34,363 nt of DNA from an uncultured Alphaproteobacteria bacterium (GTDB taxonomy: Bacteria; Pseudomonadota; Alphaproteobacteria; HIMB59; GCA-002718135): NCBI GenBank assembly GCA_902597795.1, contig CACJZA010000011.1, forward strand, positions 1 through 34,363, read 5' to 3'. Numbering within the stretch: the first letter of the stretch is position 1; each line of letters begins with the position of its first letter. The position numbers were made by a program, and so were the translations under genes. Under the pieces are notes generated by a model that did not search any database, was not told the origin of the DNA, and saw nothing but the letters and a program-made list of their open reading frames with translations. This document shows, piece after piece, positions 31,015 through 34,363 of the stretch.

Positions 31015-32198
31015 TATTCTGAAAGCTCTACAGCTTTTTGTGCTGCATTTGAAAAATCATCAATTGAAATTAGTCCTAATGATGAATTATTTATAATGTC
31101 TCTTCCTTCTTTGGAATTTGTTCCTTGAAAACGTACAACAACAGGAAGTTTAAAATCTAATTCTTTAATTGCATCAATGATGCCATTAGCAATCATATCA
31201 CAATGGATAATTCCTCCAAAAATATTTATGAAAACTGATTTTACGTTTTTATCTGATTGAATAATCTTGAAGGCTTTAATAGCTCTTTCTTTATTTGCTG
31301 TACCCCCTAAATCTAAAAAATTGGCGGGCTCCATTCCAAATTGTTTAATTATATCCATTGTTGCCATAGCTAGACCAGCTCCATTAACCATACAGCCTAT
31401 TTTTCCATCCAGCTTAATGTAAACCATATCGTTTTCAGAAGCTTCAAACTCCAATTCATTTTCTTCTGAAGTATCTTTTAATTTTTCAATGTCAGCCTGT
31501 CTATACAGAGCATTATCATCAATATTAATTTTAGCATCTAAAAGAATTAGTTTTTCATCTTTTGTCACAACAAGAGGATTAATTTCAATTAAAGAAGCAT
31601 CTATTTCGACATAGGCCTTACATAAATTTGAAATAATTTCTTTAAATTGGTTAAACTCATTAATAGAAAAGTTTAATTTATTTTGAAGACTATTACTAAT
31701 TGTAAAATCTTCTAAGTTATCAAAATAAACATATTGAATTCTTTCTGGTGTTTTCTCAGCTACATCTTCTATGTCTATACCACCGGCATCAGATACCATC
31801 ATCATTAATTTTGATTGATTCCTATCAAGAAGAATGCTTAAATAATATTCCCTGTCAATTTCACATCCAGCTTCTAAGTAAATTCTATTTACTAACTTTC
31901 CTTCATTACCTGTTTGTTTTGTAATCAATATGTTGCCCATCATTCCTTTTGCAATTTTTTGTGCATCATCAATTGATTCTGTTATTTGTACTCCACCTTT
32001 TGTGTTAAATGGTTTTAAAAATTTCCCTGCTCCTCTTCCTCCAGCATGTATCTGTGATTTGATAACCCAAGGTGGTCCTTTTATATTTTGTAAATCTTTT
32101 TCTAACCCATCAACATTTTCAATGTAACTTTTACCTTCAAGTATAGGTAGATTATACTTTCTTAGTAGATCTTTAGCTTGGTATTCATGCAAATTCAT
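31014..32198 (-). CDS. sucC: Succinyl-CoA synthetase beta subunit
   Basis: The nucleotide-binding, ATP-grasp subunit of succinyl-CoA synthetase, 394 aa. It shows [52 protein letters not shown] (Mg-nucleotide site), [20 protein letters not shown] and the C-terminal [17 protein letters not shown]. Length and motifs are complete, so this gene is intact between two genes that carry apparent frameshifts. The first base of its stop-start overlap with sucD is shared. Confidence 0.97.
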   Translation of the reverse strand: MNLHEYQAKDLLRKYNLPILEGKSYIENVDGLEKDLQNIKGPPWVIKSQIHAGGRGAGKFLKPFNTKGGVQITESIDDAQKIAKGMMGNILITKQTGNEGKLVNRIYLEAGCEIDREYYLSILLDRNQSKLMMMVSDAGGIDIEDVAEKTPERIQYVYFDNLEDFTISNSLQNKLNFSINEFNQFKEIISNLCKAYVEIDASLIEINPLVVTKDEKLILLDAKINIDDNALYRQADIEKLKDTSEENELEFEASENDMVYIKLDGKIGCMVNGAGLAMATMDIIKQFGMEPANFLDLGGTANKERAIKAFKIIQSDKNVKSVFINIFGGIIHCDMIANGIIDAIKELDFKLPVVVRFQGTNSKEGRDIINNSSLGLISIDDFSNAAQKAVELSE

Positions 32199-32239
32199 TT
32201 TGATAAAAGGGTAATAGTTAGATTAGATGAAAAATACAA

Positions 32240-33204
<965 letters not shown>

Positions 33205-33222
33205 CTAAGTTTTATACTTTAA

Positions 33223-34011
33223 TTATAATTCTGTAACAATAGCCTTTTTAAGTCCAGCAATTTCTTTAGCTGGATTTAGACCTTTAGGACAAGACCTAGT
33301 ACAATTCATTATTGAATGACATCTATAAAGTTTTAATGAATCATTTATTGCTTTTAATCTCTCTTTTCTTTCTGAGTCTCTAGAGTCACTAACCCATCTT
33401 GCTGCTTGTAAAAGGACAGCAGGTCCTAAATATTCATCTCCATTCCACCAATAACTTGGACAAGAAGTAGTGCAACAAAAACATAATACACACTCCCATT
33501 TACCATCTAGTTTTTCTCTATCTTTTGGTGATTTTTTTTTTTCGTCTACTGAGTTTTTTTCTTCATTTGTTTTTTCACGCTGCAACCAAGGTTTAATGGA
33601 AGCCAGTTGCTCATAGGCTTTACTAAGATCTGGAACTAAATCTTTTACCACACGCATATGTGGAAGAGGGAAAATTTTTATTTCATTCTTAACATCAGAC
33701 ATACTTTTCAAACATGCTAATGAGTTAACGCCATCAATATTCATAGCACAGGAACCACAAACTCCTTCTCTGCAAGATCTTCTAAATGTTAAAGTCGGAT
33801 CAATTTCGTTTTTTATTTTCATAAGTGCGTCTAATACCATTGGGCCACACTTTTCTTGATCTATCTCATAATTATCTATCCTAGGATTTTTATCATCTTC
33901 AGGATCCCATCTGTAGATTGCAAGTTTCTTTGGATCATTTGCAGGTTCTTTTAGTTTATGAGTTTTCCCTTTAGTTATTTTTGAATTCGCAGGAAGTGTA
34001 AACTGAGCCAT
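33223..34011 (-). CDS. sdhB: Succinate dehydrogenase iron-sulfur subunit
   Basis: SdhB carries electrons from the flavoprotein to quinone in complex II. The 262-aa protein has the plant-type 2Fe-2S ligands ([21 protein letters not shown]), then a ferredoxin-like domain with [12 protein letters not shown] (4Fe-4S) and [17 protein letters not shown] (3Fe-4S and remaining ligand). Between them a Lys/Glu/Asp-rich segment (around 148-168) looks slightly longer than in other SdhB. Its start shares one base with the sdhA stop (TAATG), and mdh follows 18 bases later. Confidence 0.96.
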   Translation of the reverse strand: MAQFTLPANSKITKGKTHKLKEPANDPKKLAIYRWDPEDDKNPRIDNYEIDQEKCGPMVLDALMKIKNEIDPTLTFRRSCREGVCGSCAMNIDGVNSLACLKSMSDVKNEIKIFPLPHMRVVKDLVPDLSKAYEQLASIKPWLQREKTNEEKNSVDEKKKSPKDREKLDGKWECVLCFCCTTSCPSYWWNGDEYLGPAVLLQAARWVSDSRDSERKERLKAINDSLKLYRCHSIMNCTRSCPKGLNPAKEIAGLKKAIVTEL

Positions 34012-34363
34012 TAATAAACTCTTCTTTTAGGTGGTATTGGTTGAACATGATTAGTTAGAGTATTCATATGAACACCTCTAGAACCCATATTCACATCTCC
34101 CTTATCGTTTAACCAGGCTAAAGAGTGAACTAACCAATTATTATCATCTCTTTCTTTATAATCTTCTCTTGCATGTGCGCCTCTACTTTCAGTTCGATTT
34201 AAAGCAGAATGAAGAGTAACTTTTGATTGTGCCATTAAATTGTGTAACTCTAAAGCTTCGACCAAGTCTGTATTAAAGATTAATGATTTGTCTTTAATAT
34301 CTATGTCATCCATTGAGCTTTCAACCTTCGAATACTCTTCAATACCTTTTGATATGAGATCAT
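34011..34363 (-). CDS. sdhA: Succinate dehydrogenase flavoprotein subunit, C-terminal fragment (cut by window edge)
   Basis: Only the last 116 or so residues are present; the frame is open to the right edge. The segment [19 protein letters not shown], then [21 protein letters not shown] and the ending [13 protein letters not shown], are diagnostic of SdhA, whose RxExRGAHxRxD region includes conserved active-site-proximal arginines. The FAD-binding domain lies outside the window. sdhB follows with a one-base overlap; sdhC and sdhD, if adjacent, would be to the right. Confidence 0.95.
   Translation of the reverse strand, partial: DLISKGIEEYSKVESSMDDIDIKDKSLIFNTDLVEALELHNLMAQSKVTLHSALNRTESRGAHAREDYKERDDNNWLVHSLAWLNDKGDVNMGSRGVHMNTLTNHVQPIPPKRRVY

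Overview
The window looks like chromosomal DNA from an AT-rich, streamlined Alphaproteobacterium. Three lines point that way: typical alphaproteobacterial gene neighbourhoods (metX-metW; rplU-rpmA-obgE-proB-proA-nadD-rsfS; an F1-only atpHAGDC cluster next to priA; an sdhAB-mdh-sucCD-sucAB-lpdA TCA block), a SAM-II-type riboswitch, and very short or overlapping gene junctions. A marine SAR11/HIMB59-like lineage would fit, but that is inference; no rRNA or other taxonomic marker is present. I see no mobile element, CRISPR array, tRNA or rRNA, and no gene-free stretch longer than about 210 bases.

Layout. 1-314: 3' end of lysA (+). 315-758: small zinc-ribbon membrane protein (-). 809-1516: plsC (+). 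1513-3766: tyrC and a chorismate mutase-HisC fusion (-), a compact aromatic amino acid module. 3845-3980: promoter, SAM-II riboswitch and possible expression platform leading into metX-metW-gloB (+). 6597-13483: one long + strand run, rplU, rpmA, obgE, proB, proA, nadD, rsfS, ctpA, rppH, covering ribosome proteins and maturation, proline and NAD synthesis, a periplasmic protease and RNA 5'-end processing. 13496-20389: atpC, atpD, atpG, atpA, atpH and priA (-). 20453-23320: transaldolase, a DUF484 protein, a secreted putative zinc metallopeptidase and a DUF1737 protein (+). 23355-24503: MFS transporter (-). 24559-34363: lpdA, sucB, sucA, sucD, sucC, mdh, sdhB and the 3' end of sdhA (-), carrying 2-oxoglutarate to malate/oxaloacetate.

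Most notable points. (1) Three apparent +1 frameshifts, one in sucA and two in mdh, each explained by one extra A in a coding-strand poly-A run, and all within the last 7 kb. Removing one A from each run gives a 968-aa SucA and a 320-aa Mdh. (2) The SAM-II riboswitch has a well placed promoter, a pairing that competes with its P1 stem, and a hairpin that would cover the metX start codon. (3) Chorismate mutase is fused to a HisC-type aminotransferase and overlaps tyrC. (4) A secreted gluzincin-like protein of unknown function sits after the DUF484 gene, where I would expect xerC. (5) A perfect 17-bp palindrome lies 6 bases upstream of the transaldolase start.
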